Source: Micrococcus cohnii (GTDB taxonomy: Bacteria; Actinomycetota; Actinomycetes; Actinomycetales; Micrococcaceae). Taken from it: a stretch of DNA of 64,000 nt. Each line of letters begins with the position of its first letter. Position 1 is the stretch's first letter. Of this stretch, positions 1-8,832 are shown one piece after another. Made by a program: the position numbers and the translations under genes. The notes beneath the pieces were generated by a model that was not told the origin of the DNA, did no database searches, and saw only the letters and a list, made by a program, of their open reading frames with translations. Location: assembly GCF_014205175.1 (NCBI RefSeq), contig NZ_JACHNA010000001.1:2046001-2110000 (forward strand), read 5' to 3'.

Positions 1-291
1 GGCGCGGGCTGGCTGGTGAGCACTCTGCTGCCGGGTACCCGCGCCGAGCAGCAGGCGGCCCAGCAGCTGCACGATCACTCAGGCCCGATCGTCGATGAGG
101 CCAAGAACATCGCGGGCCAGTTCCGCGATGACATGCAGCCTGCCGCACAGGAGGCCGTGGCGGCCGTGAAGGACCGCGCGAGTGACGGTGTTGACGCTGT
201 GACAGCGGACGGCGCGCAGAAGGCCGACGCACTGAAGGGCGAGGCCCAGCAGGCCGCCGGCGAGGTCCAGGGCGCTGCCCGACAGCACTGA
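1..291 (+). CDS. C-terminal part of a DUF3618-type protein (5' truncated)
   Basis: The reading frame is open from the first base of the window, so the gene starts upstream; the GTG at 16 is unlikely to be the true start. The visible 96 residues begin with the end of a hydrophobic segment (GAGWLVSTLLP) followed by a long Ala/Glu/Asp-rich, probably helical tail with AEQQAAQQL and repeated AA-Q/E heptad-like stretches. This matches the layout of actinobacterial DUF3618 proteins: a short acidic N-terminus, one membrane helix, then an amphipathic helical tail. Function is unknown; a cell-envelope role is inference from the membrane segment. It stops 184 nt before the next gene. Confidence 0.6.
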   Translation, partial: GAGWLVSTLLPGTRAEQQAAQQLHDHSGPIVDEAKNIAGQFRDDMQPAAQEAVAAVKDRASDGVDAVTADGAQKADALKGEAQQAAGEVQGAARQH

Positions 292-475
292 CCCGCGCCT
301 GACGTGCGCCGACGACGTGCGGCGCGCACCGCACGGGGGTGGGTACCCGACGTTCACGTGATGGCCGGGTGCCCGTCTCCTTCGCGTCGATGGGGCGTCA
401 CCGCGCCACGGGATACAGGGACGGGGCCCGGCTGGGCCCCGTTGTCCGCCCGACTCGCACTCGAGGAGCTCTGTC

Positions 476-1684
476 ATGCGCACCCCGTTCCCCCGCCGCG
501 CCGCCGCCCTGTCCGCGGCGGTCGCCGTCGCCGCCCCTGCCCTGTTCGCTCCGACCGCCCTCGCCGGCGGCGCTCCCACGCAGCCGACGCCGGAGGCTCC
601 GAAGGCCCCGTCCGTCGACGCCCCTGAGTCCGGCACCCCGGGCACCGGCATCGAGCGCCCCGAGGTCGTCGCGCACCGGGGCGCCTCCGGTTACCGCCCG
701 GAGCACACCCTCGCGGCCTACGAGCTGGCCGTCGAGCAGGGCGCCGACGTGATCGAGCCGGACCTGGTCTCGACGAAGGACGGTGTCCTCGTCGACCGGC
801 ACGAGAACGACATCACTGGAACCACCGACGTCGCCGAACGCCCCGAGTTCGCCGACCGCAAGAAGACCAAGGTCGTGGACGGCGTCGAGCAGACCGGCTG
901 GTTCACCGAGGACTTCACCCTCGACGAGCTGCTCACCCTGCGCGCCAAGGAGCGTTTGCCCGAGGTGCGGGGCGAGTCCGCCTCCTACGACGGCATGTAC
1001 CAGGTGCCGACCTTCGCCGCCGTGCTGATGCTGCGCGAGCGCCTCTCCGAGGAGACCGGCCGTGAGATCGGCATCATCCCGGAGATCAAGCACTCCACCT
1101 ACTTCGATGAGCAGGGCCTGTCGATGGAGGAGAAGGCCGTCGCACAGCTCGAGGTCATGGGCCTGAACACGGAGGACTCCGTCGCCACCGTCCAGTCCTT
1201 CGAGCTGGAGAACCTGCGCGAGCTGAACCACGAGCTCGGCCTGAAGGCGCCGACCGTGTTCCTGTCCTGGTACGAGGGCTTCCCGTACGACTCGACGGCC
1301 GCCGGCGATGAGGTCCGCGACTACGCCTGGTACGAGACGGAGGCCGGCATGCGGGAGATCAAGGCCGCCGGCGTCGACGTGCTCGGCCCGGAGCTGAGCC
1401 AGATCATCGAGAAGACCGAGGACGGCGCCGTGGGCGCTGAGACGTCGTTCGTGGACGACGCGCACCGCCTCGGCCTCGAGGTGGTGCCGTACACCTTCCG
1501 TGCCGAGAACCAGTTCCTGTACTCGGACTTCCAGTCCTCCGAGGACCCGAACGAGCACGGAGACATGGCCGGCCAGATTCGCCTGTTCCTGGATGCCGGC
1601 ATCGACGGGCTGTTCACCGATCAGCCGGACCTCGGCGTCGAGGCGGTCGACGGCTGGGTCGAGGACCAGAACCGCGGCCGCTGA
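476..1684 (+). CDS. glpQ: Secreted glycerophosphodiester phosphodiesterase
   Basis: Hydrolyses glycerophosphodiesters to glycerol 3-phosphate and an alcohol, outside the cytoplasm. The 402-residue protein begins with a Sec signal peptide (RR, hydrophobic stretch, then ALA about residue 30). The GDPD core starts with HRGASGYRPEHT near residue 67, followed by IEPD and the DRHEND metal/catalytic stretch. The C-terminal GLFTDQPD is also typical of the family. GAGGAG at 463-468 supports the ATG at 476. A 9-bp hairpin (421-429/434-442) lies in the leader, and a single GTTCACG at 352-358 resembles one PHO-box unit. Supply of phosphate from phospholipid or teichoic-acid glycerophosphodiesters is the expected role. 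A second, cytoplasmic-type paralogue lies at 32792. Confidence 0.9.
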   Translation: MRTPFPRRAAALSAAVAVAAPALFAPTALAGGAPTQPTPEAPKAPSVDAPESGTPGTGIERPEVVAHRGASGYRPEHTLAAYELAVEQGADVIEPDLVSTKDGVLVDRHENDITGTTDVAERPEFADRKKTKVVDGVEQTGWFTEDFTLDELLTLRAKERLPEVRGESASYDGMYQVPTFAAVLMLRERLSEETGREIGIIPEIKHSTYFDEQGLSMEEKAVAQLEVMGLNTEDSVATVQSFELENLRELNHELGLKAPTVFLSWYEGFPYDSTAAGDEVRDYAWYETEAGMREIKAAGVDVLGPELSQIIEKTEDGAVGAETSFVDDAHRLGLEVVPYTFRAENQFLYSDFQSSEDPNEHGDMAGQIRLFLDAGIDGLFTDQPDLGVEAVDGWVEDQNRGR

Positions 1685-1791
1685 GCGCCCGGCACCGTCC
1701 CGGCCTCGGGCCGGTCGACCCCTCCCGTCGACCGCCCGGGGCCGCGGTGTGAGAGGACGCGGGGCGCTCAGGGCCGTGGCGCACGCGGGCG

Positions 1792-1804
1792 TAGACTCTC
1801 GGGC
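1792..1804 (+). promoter_or_regulatory. Leaderless promoter of panC
   Basis: TAGACT at 1792-1797 ends 7 nt before the GTG at 1805 and no ribosome-binding site is present, so the transcript should start at or next to the start codon. Confidence 0.6.
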
Positions 1805-2833
1805 GTGAGCCGCTCAGAGACCTCCGCCGCGCCCGCTGGCACCGCTGCGCAGCCCGCCGACACCGACACCGCTGCGCCGTCCGCCGTCGACGAGTCCCGT
1901 TCCCCCTCCGGCCCTGTCCTGACGACGACGACGACGCGGTTCCGTGCCGCCCTGGCCGAGCGTCTGGCCGCCGTCCGAGCCGACCGGCAGGTCGAGGACG
2001 ACGCCGTCGCGACCGTGGGGTTCGTCCCGACGATGGGCGCCCTGCACGAGGGGCACGCCACGCTGGTGCGGCAGGCTCGAGCCGAGAACGACGTGGTGGC
2101 CGCGAGCGTGTTCGTGAACCCGCTGCAGTTCGGTGATCCGGCGGACCTGGAGAACTATCCGCGCACGCTGGAGGAGGACCTCGAGGTCCTCGCCGAGGCC
2201 GGCTGCGACGTGGTGTTCGCCCCGTCCGTGGAGCAGATGTACCCGGGCTACCCCGACGGGCCGATCGTGACGGTGTCCGCCGGGCGCATGGGCGAAGTGC
2301 TCGAGGGCGCCTCCCGTCCGGGCCACTTCGACGGGGTGTGCACCGTCGTCACGAAGCTGTGGAACCTGGCCGCCGCGGGGACAGCGGGCGCGCCGTTGCG
2401 CAGCTACTTCGGCCAGAAGGACGCGCAGCAGGTGTCCGTGCTGCGTCGTCTGGCCGCGGACCTGGACCTGCCGGTCGAGGTGCGTGCGGTGCCGATCGTG
2501 CGCTCACCGGAGGGCCTGGCCCTCTCGAGCCGCAACAGCCGCCTGGACGAGGCGGGCCGGCAGTCCGCGCTTGTGCTGCACCGGGCGCTGCGCTCACTGG
2601 CCGAGGCCGCCGAGAACGGCGAGGTCGTGGACGTCCAGGCGGCCCGGCAGATGATCGCCGAGGAGCCGGGCGTCACGCTTGACCACCTCGTCGTCGTGGA
2701 TCGCGAGACCCTCGAGGAGCTCGGCCCCGAGCTGCTCTGCCAGCCGCTGCGCCGGGAGGCGCTCGCCCTGGTCGCCGCCCATGTGCCCCCGGTGCGCCTG
2801 ATCGACAACATGGTGCTGCCGGCGGCCTCGTGA
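1805..2833 (+). CDS. panC: Pantothenate synthetase
   Basis: Joins pantoate and beta-alanine with ATP to make pantothenate, the precursor of coenzyme A. The 342-residue protein carries the HxGH-type nucleotide-binding motif (GALHEGH, H81 to H84), the PLQFG and FVGQK-type pantoate region ([10 protein letters not shown]) and the KMSKS-like LSSRNSRL. The family is normally 280-290 residues; the excess is a Thr/Ala/Pro-rich N-terminal extension of about 45-50 residues. The GTG start is supported by a leaderless -10 (TAGACT) and by the absence of any closer start with signals. The stop overlaps the start of the DNA glycosylase gene by 4 nt (GTGA), so the two are probably co-translated. Confidence 0.95.
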   Translation: MSRSETSAAPAGTAAQPADTDTAAPSAVDESRSPSGPVLTTTTTRFRAALAERLAAVRADRQVEDDAVATVGFVPTMGALHEGHATLVRQARAENDVVAASVFVNPLQFGDPADLENYPRTLEEDLEVLAEAGCDVVFAPSVEQMYPGYPDGPIVTVSAGRMGEVLEGASRPGHFDGVCTVVTKLWNLAAAGTAGAPLRSYFGQKDAQQVSVLRRLAADLDLPVEVRAVPIVRSPEGLALSSRNSRLDEAGRQSALVLHRALRSLAEAAENGEVVDVQAARQMIAEEPGVTLDHLVVVDRETLEELGPELLCQPLRREALALVAAHVPPVRLIDNMVLPAAS

Positions 2834-3576
2834 GCCAGGAGGAGTTGGCCGCGGCCTTCGACGCCCACCCGACGACGCTCGCCCCGCTGCTGCTCGGGTG
2901 CCGCCTGACCGTCGCGGTGGCCGGTCATGCGGACCTCACCGGCACGGAGGCGGGCCAGGCATCGGCCCCGGAGCCCGTGACGGTGCGGCTGACCGAGGTC
3001 GAGGCCTACGGGGATGAAGGCGAGGACCCCGGAGCGCATTCCTTCCGCGGGCGCACCGAGCGCAACGCCGCGCTGTTCGGCCCGACGCGGCACACCTACG
3101 TCTACCTGAACTACGGAATCCACCGCTGCGTGAATCTCGTGGCCCACGAACCGGGCCGGGCCGGCGGCGTCCTGCTGCGCGGCGCTGAGGTGCTCGACGG
3201 ACGGCCGACGGCCGTGTGCCGGCGCGGTCGCGACACCGGTCGTCGGCTGCTCTCCGGTCCGGGCAACCTCGGTCAGGGCCTCGGGATCACCCTGTCGATG
3301 GGGCATCTGCCGGTCGTCCTGGCCGAGCCGGGGGAAGACGTGCAGGACGCTCTCGTGCGGGCGCGAGGGGAGCTCTGGGCCGGAAGCGCGGCGCCGGCCG
3401 TCTTCGTCCTCGCGCCGCCCGCGGCGCCGCAGGAGCCCGAGCAGGCCCGCGTCCGCACGGGGCCGCGCGTCGGGGTCTCCGGCGAGGGCGGCTCGACTCG
3501 CTATCCGTGGCGGTTCTGGCTGGACGCGGAGCCGTCCGTCACGCGGTACCGGCCGGGCAGGAATGTGCCGGCATGA
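2830..3576 (+). CDS. mpg: DNA-3-methyladenine glycosylase (AAG/MPG family)
   Basis: Excises alkylated purines such as 3-methyladenine to start base-excision repair. The 248-residue protein has the AAG-family order: LLGCRL near the N-terminus, [20 protein letters not shown] (catalytic Glu and the following loop), [16 protein letters not shown], the LLRGAE strand and the [14 protein letters not shown] helix-loop. It starts with GTG overlapping the panC stop, so it is translationally coupled to panC; the pairing is not functionally obvious. Residues 200-215 ([15 protein letters not shown]) form a slightly longer linker before the conserved RVGVSGEG...PWRFW end. Confidence 0.92.
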   Translation: MSQEELAAAFDAHPTTLAPLLLGCRLTVAVAGHADLTGTEAGQASAPEPVTVRLTEVEAYGDEGEDPGAHSFRGRTERNAALFGPTRHTYVYLNYGIHRCVNLVAHEPGRAGGVLLRGAEVLDGRPTAVCRRGRDTGRRLLSGPGNLGQGLGITLSMGHLPVVLAEPGEDVQDALVRARGELWAGSAAPAVFVLAPPAAPQEPEQARVRTGPRVGVSGEGGSTRYPWRFWLDAEPSVTRYRPGRNVPA

Positions 3577-3717
3577 TTCCGCAGCGCTGAGACGGAAATG
3601 CCGCAGGTTCGCAACATGGCCGATGCGGTTCGCTGCGGCAATGTTGCGACAGCGCGGTATTTCTCGTCAGACGCAGCCCCGCGCTCGCACGCTTGCCAGC
3701 GCGGCCCCGGGCGTGCG

Positions 3718-3729
3718 TACGGTGCCCCT
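3718..3729 (+). promoter_or_regulatory. Leaderless promoter of the SRPBCC gene
   Basis: TACGGT at 3718-3723 ends 6 nt before the ATG at 3730; a TTGCCA at 3693-3698 could be its -35. No Shine-Dalgarno sequence is present. Confidence 0.55.
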
Positions 3730-4209
3730 ATGGCTATGAACCAGACGCCCCAGGGCGAGACCAAGCAGACCGTGACCCGCACGATCGACGCGCCGGCGAA
3801 GGACATCTTCGACGTGCTGACGCTGCCGCAGCGTCACGAGGAGTTCGACGGCTCCGGCATGGTCCGCGCCGACGAGAAGTCCGACCGCATCCAGAAGGTC
3901 GGCGATGTGTTCACCATGAACATGCACGGCGACCACATGGGCGGCGACTATCAGACCGACAACCACGTCGTCGCCTATGACGAGAACAAGCTCGTCGGCT
4001 GGAAGACCGCGCCCGCCGGCACCCAGCCTCCGGGCTGGCAGTGGGTGTACCGCCTCGAGGACAACGGCGCGGGCTCGACCGACGTCACCTTGGAGTACGA
4101 CTGGTCCGACGTGACCGACCAGGACCTGCTCGCCAAGAACCTGTTCCCCCTGGTCAGCGAAGAGCAGATGGCCGAGTCGCTCGAGAAGCTGGCGGCCGCC
4201 GTCAACTGA
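3730..4209 (+). CDS. SRPBCC (START-like) domain protein
   Basis: A single SRPBCC fold of 159 residues: VTRTIDAPAKDIFDVLTLP is the usual first strand-helix segment, YDENKLVGWKTAP and TDVTLEYDW are later strands, and the C-terminal helix is EEQMAESLEKLAAAV. Such proteins bind lipids, polyketides or other hydrophobic ligands; the ligand here is unknown. The reading frame is open back to 3598, but the ATG at 3730 matches both the family start and the -10 six bases upstream. ATG 3736 is a second in-frame candidate. It is a single-gene unit, ending before a strong terminator hairpin. Confidence 0.85.
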   Translation: MAMNQTPQGETKQTVTRTIDAPAKDIFDVLTLPQRHEEFDGSGMVRADEKSDRIQKVGDVFTMNMHGDHMGGDYQTDNHVVAYDENKLVGWKTAPAGTQPPGWQWVYRLEDNGAGSTDVTLEYDWSDVTDQDLLAKNLFPLVSEEQMAESLEKLAAAVN

Positions 4210-4289
4210 CCGCCCGGCCCGGCAGAGCCTGGCCGGGTCGGACCGGACCGGTTCCTGACCCCGGCGGGCTCCGGCCCGGATGCCAGGGG

Positions 4290-4328
4290 CGCGAGGCCCG
4301 TCGGTCATCGTGACCGACGGGCCTCGCG
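4290..4328 (+). terminator. Intrinsic-type terminator hairpin
   Basis: A perfect 18-bp inverted repeat (4290-4307 with 4311-4328) and a 3-nt loop lies between the SRPBCC gene and pepO. It has no T-run, as is usual in this genome. Confidence 0.7.
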
Positions 4329-4343
4329 CGTGCCGTCACGGGC

Positions 4344-4431
4344 TAGAGTGCGCTCCAGGACACATCGTCGACCCATCGTCGCCCGCCTCGTCCGGCCCGA
4401 CGACGATCCCATCGATCGCGAAGGAGCGCGC
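4344..4431 (+). promoter_or_regulatory. Promoter and ribosome-binding site of pepO
   Basis: TAGAGT at 4344-4349 is a good -10. The leader is about 75 nt and ends with GAAGGAG six to seven bases before the ATG at 4432, one of the minority of genes here with a normal leader. Confidence 0.5.
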
Positions 4432-6528
4432 ATGACCACTCCGCAGACCCCGACTCCTCGGGAGGACCTCTACCGCCACGTCAACGGCGAATGGCTCGAC
4501 TCTCACTCGATCCCGGCCGATCAGGGCGCCTACGGCGCGTTCCTCGAGCTGCGAGACGCCGCGGAGCTCGCCGTCCGCCACCTGTGCGAGGATGCGCTGC
4601 GTGAGGTCGGCAGCGGCATGGATCCGGCGCAGGCGCGCATCGACGCCAGCGCCGGCGACCCGGCCGGGCACCAGCCCGCCGCCGAGGTACCCGAGGCGGA
4701 CGAGGCGCCCACCGTCTCCGGCCAGGAGCACGCCGATGACGCCCCCGCGGGGGACCGCCAGCAGATCCGGCGGCGCATCGCCTCGCTCTACGCGTCGTTC
4801 ATGGAGGAGGAGGTCGTCGAGGCCCGGGGCGTCGAGCCGATCGTCGGGGATCTGGCCGCGATCCAGGCGGTCTCCACCGTCGAGGAGCTGCTCGGCCTCT
4901 CCGGCGCCCTGCAGCGTCAGGGGGTTCCGGGCCTGATCAACACGGGCGCCCTGAACGACGCCGGGGACCCCGACCGCATGCTCCTGCACCTGCTGCAGGG
5001 CGGCCTTGGCCTGCCCGACGAGTCCTACTACCGGGACGAGGCCTACGCCGAGATCCTGGCCGAGTACACGGCGCACGTCGGCCGGTCCCTCGCGCTCGCC
5101 GGGGTCGGCGCGGACGGCGACGAGGCGGCCCGCATCGCCGAGGACGTCGTGGCCCTCGAGAAGCGCATCGCCGCGCACCACTGGGACGTCGTGCGCTCGC
5201 GCGATGCGGTCGCCCGATACAACCTGATGACCCGTGCTCAGCTCGACGAGCTGTTCCCGCACGCCGGGGCCTGGCTGGCCGGCGTCGGCGCGGACGGTTC
5301 CCGCGCGGACGAGGTCGTTGTGTGGCAGCCGGACTTCCTCTCCGGCATGCACGCGCTGCTGGCCGGGGAGGGCGCCGCGGCTCTGCAGACGTGGAAGCAC
5401 TGGCTCACGGTCCAGGTGATCCGTGCCTTCGCCCCGTATCTGCCGGAGGCGTTCGTGCAGGAGAACTTCTCCTTCTACGGCCGTCGGCTCGCGGGCACGG
5501 AGCAGGTCCGTCCCCGCTGGAAGCGCGCGGTCGCCTTCGTCAACGGCGCCGCGGGGGAGGACGTCGCGCAGCTGTACGTCGAGAGGCACTTCCCCGCGGG
5601 CCACCAGGCGGCGATGGGCCGGCTCGTCGAGCTGCTGATGGAGGCTTACCGCCGCTCGATCTCGACCCTGGACTGGATGGGCGAGGACACCCGTCAACGG
5701 GCGTTGGAGAAGCTCTCCATGTTCCGGCCGATGGTCGGGTTCCCCGTGAAGTGGACCGACTACTCGGACCTGGCGGTGGACCCGACGGACCTGGTCGGCA
5801 ATGCCCGCGAGGCCGCGCGCTTCGCGTGGGACTTCGACCTCGGGATGATCGAGCGGGGCCCGGACCCGGAGCTGTGGCACATGACGCCGCAGACCGTGAA
5901 CGCCTACTACTCACCACTGGAGAACGCGATCGTGTTCCCGGCCGCGATCCTGCAGCCCCCGTTCTTCGACCCTGAGCGCTCCATGGCGGCGAACCTCGGC
6001 GGGATCGGCTCGGTCATCGGCCATGAGATCGGCCACGGATTCGACGATCAGGGCTCGCGCTATGACGGTTCGGGTCGCCTCGAGAACTGGTGGACCGACG
6101 CCGACCGCGCCGCGTTCTCGGAGCGGACCGCGAAGCTCGTCGACCAGTACTCGGTGCTCTCCCCGGCCGAGGCGCCGGACCACCGCGTCAACGGCGAGTT
6201 CACCCTGGGGGAGAACATCGGCGACCTGGGTGGCCTGGGTATCGCCCACCGGGCGCTTGAGATCTGGCGAGAGGAGGCCGACGGGGGGTCCGCCGGCGGC
6301 GACGCGGCGGCGCAGGACCGGGAGTTCTTCGCCGCGTGGGCGGCGGTGTGGCGGCAGCTCACCCGCGCGGAGACGATGGTCACCCGCATCGCCTCGGACC
6401 CGCACTCGCCCAATGAGTTCCGCTGTAACCAGGTGGTGAAGAACCTGGACGCGTTCCACGCGGCGTTCGAGGTCACCAAGGACGACCCGATGTGGCTCGC
6501 ACCCGAGGAGCGCGTGCGGATCTGGTGA
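4432..6528 (+). CDS. pepO: M13-family zinc metallopeptidase
   Basis: A neprilysin/PepO-type zinc endopeptidase of 698 residues. NAYYSPLEN precedes the zinc motif HEIGHGFDD (H531, E532, H535) and GENIGDLGG supplies the third ligand Glu near residue 594 and the following Asp; FRCNQVVKNLDAFHAAF is the conserved C-terminal block. There is no signal peptide or membrane helix, so it should be cytoplasmic, as for many actinobacterial PepO proteins. Residues about 60-110 are an Ala/Asp/Glu/Pro-rich insertion that is unusual for the family. The frame opens upstream at 4330, but GAAGGAG and the start of the family homology (REDLYRHVNGEWL) fix the ATG at 4432. Confidence 0.93.
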   Translation: MTTPQTPTPREDLYRHVNGEWLDSHSIPADQGAYGAFLELRDAAELAVRHLCEDALREVGSGMDPAQARIDASAGDPAGHQPAAEVPEADEAPTVSGQEHADDAPAGDRQQIRRRIASLYASFMEEEVVEARGVEPIVGDLAAIQAVSTVEELLGLSGALQRQGVPGLINTGALNDAGDPDRMLLHLLQGGLGLPDESYYRDEAYAEILAEYTAHVGRSLALAGVGADGDEAARIAEDVVALEKRIAAHHWDVVRSRDAVARYNLMTRAQLDELFPHAGAWLAGVGADGSRADEVVVWQPDFLSGMHALLAGEGAAALQTWKHWLTVQVIRAFAPYLPEAFVQENFSFYGRRLAGTEQVRPRWKRAVAFVNGAAGEDVAQLYVERHFPAGHQAAMGRLVELLMEAYRRSISTLDWMGEDTRQRALEKLSMFRPMVGFPVKWTDYSDLAVDPTDLVGNAREAARFAWDFDLGMIERGPDPELWHMTPQTVNAYYSPLENAIVFPAAILQPPFFDPERSMAANLGGIGSVIGHEIGHGFDDQGSRYDGSGRLENWWTDADRAAFSERTAKLVDQYSVLSPAEAPDHRVNGEFTLGENIGDLGGLGIAHRALEIWREEADGGSAGGDAAAQDREFFAAWAAVWRQLTRAETMVTRIASDPHSPNEFRCNQVVKNLDAFHAAFEVTKDDPMWLAPEERVRIW

Positions 6529-6562
6529 TGCCGGCGGGGTGGTCGGGCCCCGCGAGCCGTGC

Positions 6563-7057
6563 TCAGGCGTCCGACTCCTCGCCGTGATCGTCCCCGGCCC
6601 GGGCGGCGCGTTCGGCGACGAACCGTTCGAGCAGCTCGGTCAGGCGTCGGATGTCGGCGGGGTCCCATGCGGCCAGGTCGCGGCGCAGCCCGCCCCCGGT
6701 CGGTCCCTCGCGCACGGCGGCCAGGCGCGCGGCGCCCTCGTCCGTGAGGCGCAGCAGCGTCTGGCGCCGATCGTGCGGGTCCGGGTCCCGGGCGATCAGG
6801 CCCTCCGTATCCAGATCTCGCAGCAGGCGGGAGACCTGTGCCCGGTCGACCGTCAGGGCCTCGGCCACCGCGGACGGCGTGATCGGCGCGGCGTGCGCGA
6901 TGGTCACGAACGCCTTCATGGCGGCGGCGGAGAAGCCGGGACTCAGCTGCCGTGCCTGCACGGCCAGCAGTCGGCGGTACTGGCGGGTCAGCGCCGAGAA
7001 GGCCGACTCGAGGCCGTGGATCGCGTCCTCGAGCTCCCCGGACCGAGTCGCGCTCAT
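6563..7057 (-). CDS. MarR-family transcriptional regulator
   Basis: A 164-residue winged-helix regulator. The helix-turn-helix runs through ITPSAVAEALTVDRAQVSRLLRDLDTEGL and the wing is RDPDPHDRRQTLLRLT, both classical for MarR. It starts with an ATG that overlaps the stop of the DHA2 transporter by 4 nt (ATGA), so regulator and exporter form one transcript and the regulator probably controls its own operon through the inverted repeats at 8730-8750. The frame is open much further upstream (to 7585) inside the transporter gene, but that is shadow reading frame. The inducing ligand cannot be told from sequence. Confidence 0.93.
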   Translation of the reverse strand: MSATRSGELEDAIHGLESAFSALTRQYRRLLAVQARQLSPGFSAAAMKAFVTIAHAAPITPSAVAEALTVDRAQVSRLLRDLDTEGLIARDPDPHDRRQTLLRLTDEGAARLAAVREGPTGGGLRRDLAAWDPADIRRLTELLERFVAERAARAGDDHGEESDA

Positions 7058-8721
7058 GCGTGCCGCCTCTCCGGATCGTCGCGGCGCTCCGTCCCGGTGG
7101 GAGCGGACCCCGGTGCGGATGACTCGGCGCGCAGCTCTTCGCCAGAACGCTGGCCGAGGCTGACGTTCGGCAGGAACAGGATCGCCAGGAGCGAGACGAC
7201 GGCCAGCGGCACCGTGATGAGAAACGCCTGCGAGATGCTCTGCGCGTAGACGTCCTCGACGATCACGCGCAGCGGCTCGGGCATCGCCGCGACGGCCGGC
7301 AGCGTCCCGCTCTGCAGGGATTCGGCCCAGCGCGGTCCGTCGGCGCCCAGGGAGGCCAGCGCCCGCCTCAGATCGCCGGCGCGCTCGGTCATGCCGGTGC
7401 CGACGGTCGTCGCGACGGCCGCGCCCATCGCGGAGACGCCCGCGGTGCCGCCGAGGGAGCGGAAGAAGGTGACAGCCGAGCTCGCGACGCCCAGGTGCTG
7501 GGGGGCGACGGCGTTCTGCACGACGAGCACGAGGTTCTGCATGGTCGATCCCATGCCGACGCCCACGAGGGCCATGTAGAGGCACACGAGCGCGAAGGGC
7601 GTGTCGTAGTGCAGTGTGCTCAGCAGTGCGGTGCCGGCGATCAGGCTGACGGCGCCGCCGACCAGGTACGGCTTCCAGGAGCCGTGTTTCGTGATGCGTC
7701 TGCCGACGAGAGTGGAGGTGATCAGGAACCCGGCCATCAGGGGGATCGTCATCAGGCCGGCGTGCGTCGGGGTCGCCCCGCGCGCCAGCTGCATGTACTG
7801 GGCGAGGTAGACGGAGGAGCCGAACATCGCGACCCCCACGGCGATCGAGGCGATGACCGCGAGGGTGACGGTGCGGTCAGCGAACAGGTGCAGCGGCAGT
7901 AGCGGTTCGGGGTGCCGACGCTCGACCACGACGAACAGGACGGCCGCCGCGAGCGCCCCGCCGAGCATCCAGGCGGTCGTCGGGCTGAGCCAGTCGTACT
8001 CGGTGCCCGCGTTCGTGATCCACAGCAGCACCAGGGAGGTGGCGACGGCCAGCAGCAGGATGCCGAGCACGTCGATGTGGGCCCGGCGCGGCTGCATCGG
8101 CGCCAGGCGCAGGGTGCGCTGCACCATCACCAGGGCGATGAGTGCGAAGGGCACGGACACGAGGAAGTTCCACCGCCAGCCGAACGCATCGGTGATGAGG
8201 CCGCCGGCCAGCGGGCCGCCGACGGTCGCGACGGCCATGACCGCCCCGAACAACCCCATGTAGCGACCACGTTCGCGCGGGCTCATCAGGTCGGCCATGA
8301 TCACCTGGCTCAGGGCGATCATGCCGCCGCCGAACAGGCCCTGGAACACGCGGCAGCAGATGAGGAACTCCGGACTGTGGGAGAAGCCGGCGCTCGCGGA
8401 GGCGAGCACGAAGCCGACGATCGCGATCTGGAACAGCAGCTTGCGGTCGAACAGGTCGGCGAGCTTGCCCCAGATCGGGGTTGCGATCGCCGTCGAGAGC
8501 AGCATGGCGGTGACCACCCAGGTGTAGGAGGCCTGCGTGCCGCCGATGTCGTGGACGATCACGGGCAGGGACGTCGAGACGACGGTGTTGGCGATCATCG
8601 AGACGAACATGCCCAGCAGCAGCCCGGTGAGCGAACGGAGGATGCGCCGGTGGCGCTGCTGAGCATCCTCGGTCGGGTGGACGACCGGTACGGACGCGGT
8701 CTGGGGGACGACGACGGGCAT
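7054..8721 (-). CDS. DHA2-type MFS drug/proton exporter (14 TM)
   Basis: A 555-residue major facilitator with 14 predicted hydrophobic segments, the size and layout of DHA2 (EmrB/QacA-type) exporters. Visible motifs are GKLADLFDRKLLF (motif A after TM2), the RVFQGLFGGGMIA stretch of TM4, and LFGAVMAVATVGGPLAGGLITDAFGWRWNF (split over TM5, motif C). It probably exports hydrophobic or cationic toxic compounds by proton antiport. It is the first gene of an operon with the MarR regulator. The ATG at 8721 has AAGGAAG just upstream, behind a promoter with overlapping palindromes. Confidence 0.93.
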   Translation of the reverse strand: MPVVVPQTASVPVVHPTEDAQQRHRRILRSLTGLLLGMFVSMIANTVVSTSLPVIVHDIGGTQASYTWVVTAMLLSTAIATPIWGKLADLFDRKLLFQIAIVGFVLASASAGFSHSPEFLICCRVFQGLFGGGMIALSQVIMADLMSPRERGRYMGLFGAVMAVATVGGPLAGGLITDAFGWRWNFLVSVPFALIALVMVQRTLRLAPMQPRRAHIDVLGILLLAVATSLVLLWITNAGTEYDWLSPTTAWMLGGALAAAVLFVVVERRHPEPLLPLHLFADRTVTLAVIASIAVGVAMFGSSVYLAQYMQLARGATPTHAGLMTIPLMAGFLITSTLVGRRITKHGSWKPYLVGGAVSLIAGTALLSTLHYDTPFALVCLYMALVGVGMGSTMQNLVLVVQNAVAPQHLGVASSAVTFFRSLGGTAGVSAMGAAVATTVGTGMTERAGDLRRALASLGADGPRWAESLQSGTLPAVAAMPEPLRVIVEDVYAQSISQAFLITVPLAVVSLLAILFLPNVSLGQRSGEELRAESSAPGSAPTGTERRDDPERRHA

Positions 8722-8729
8722 GTGCTTCC

Positions 8730-8750
8730 TTGACTCGGGTCAATGATTGA
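8730..8750 (-). promoter_or_regulatory. Putative MarR operator of the exporter operon
   Basis: Two overlapping inverted repeats lie in the leader: TTGAC-TCGG-GTCAA (8730-8743) and TCAAT-G-ATTGA (8740-8750). They sit just downstream of the expected transcription start, between the -10 and the exporter start codon, where a MarR repressor would block transcription. Assignment to the adjacent MarR gene is inference. Confidence 0.5.
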
Positions 8751-8759
8751 TGGCGAGCA

Positions 8760-8767
8760 ACTATAGT
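8760..8767. promoter_or_regulatory. Symmetric -10 element between divergent genes
   Basis: ACTATAGT is its own reverse complement and gives a TATAGT -10 on both strands. On the minus strand it is 39 nt before the exporter start. The plus-strand gene has its own leaderless -10 at 8820. Confidence 0.5.
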
Positions 8768-8819
8768 CTCGCCAGGGTCGCCCCACCACCCTTATGACGG
8801 CAGTCACGCCTGCGCCGGT

Positions 8820-8832
8820 TAGGCTGGACGAC
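8820..8832 (+). promoter_or_regulatory. Leaderless promoter of the D-2-hydroxyacid dehydrogenase
   Basis: TAGGCT at 8820-8825 ends 7 nt before the ATG at 8833. It fixes this ATG over the longer in-frame start at 8794. Confidence 0.6.
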
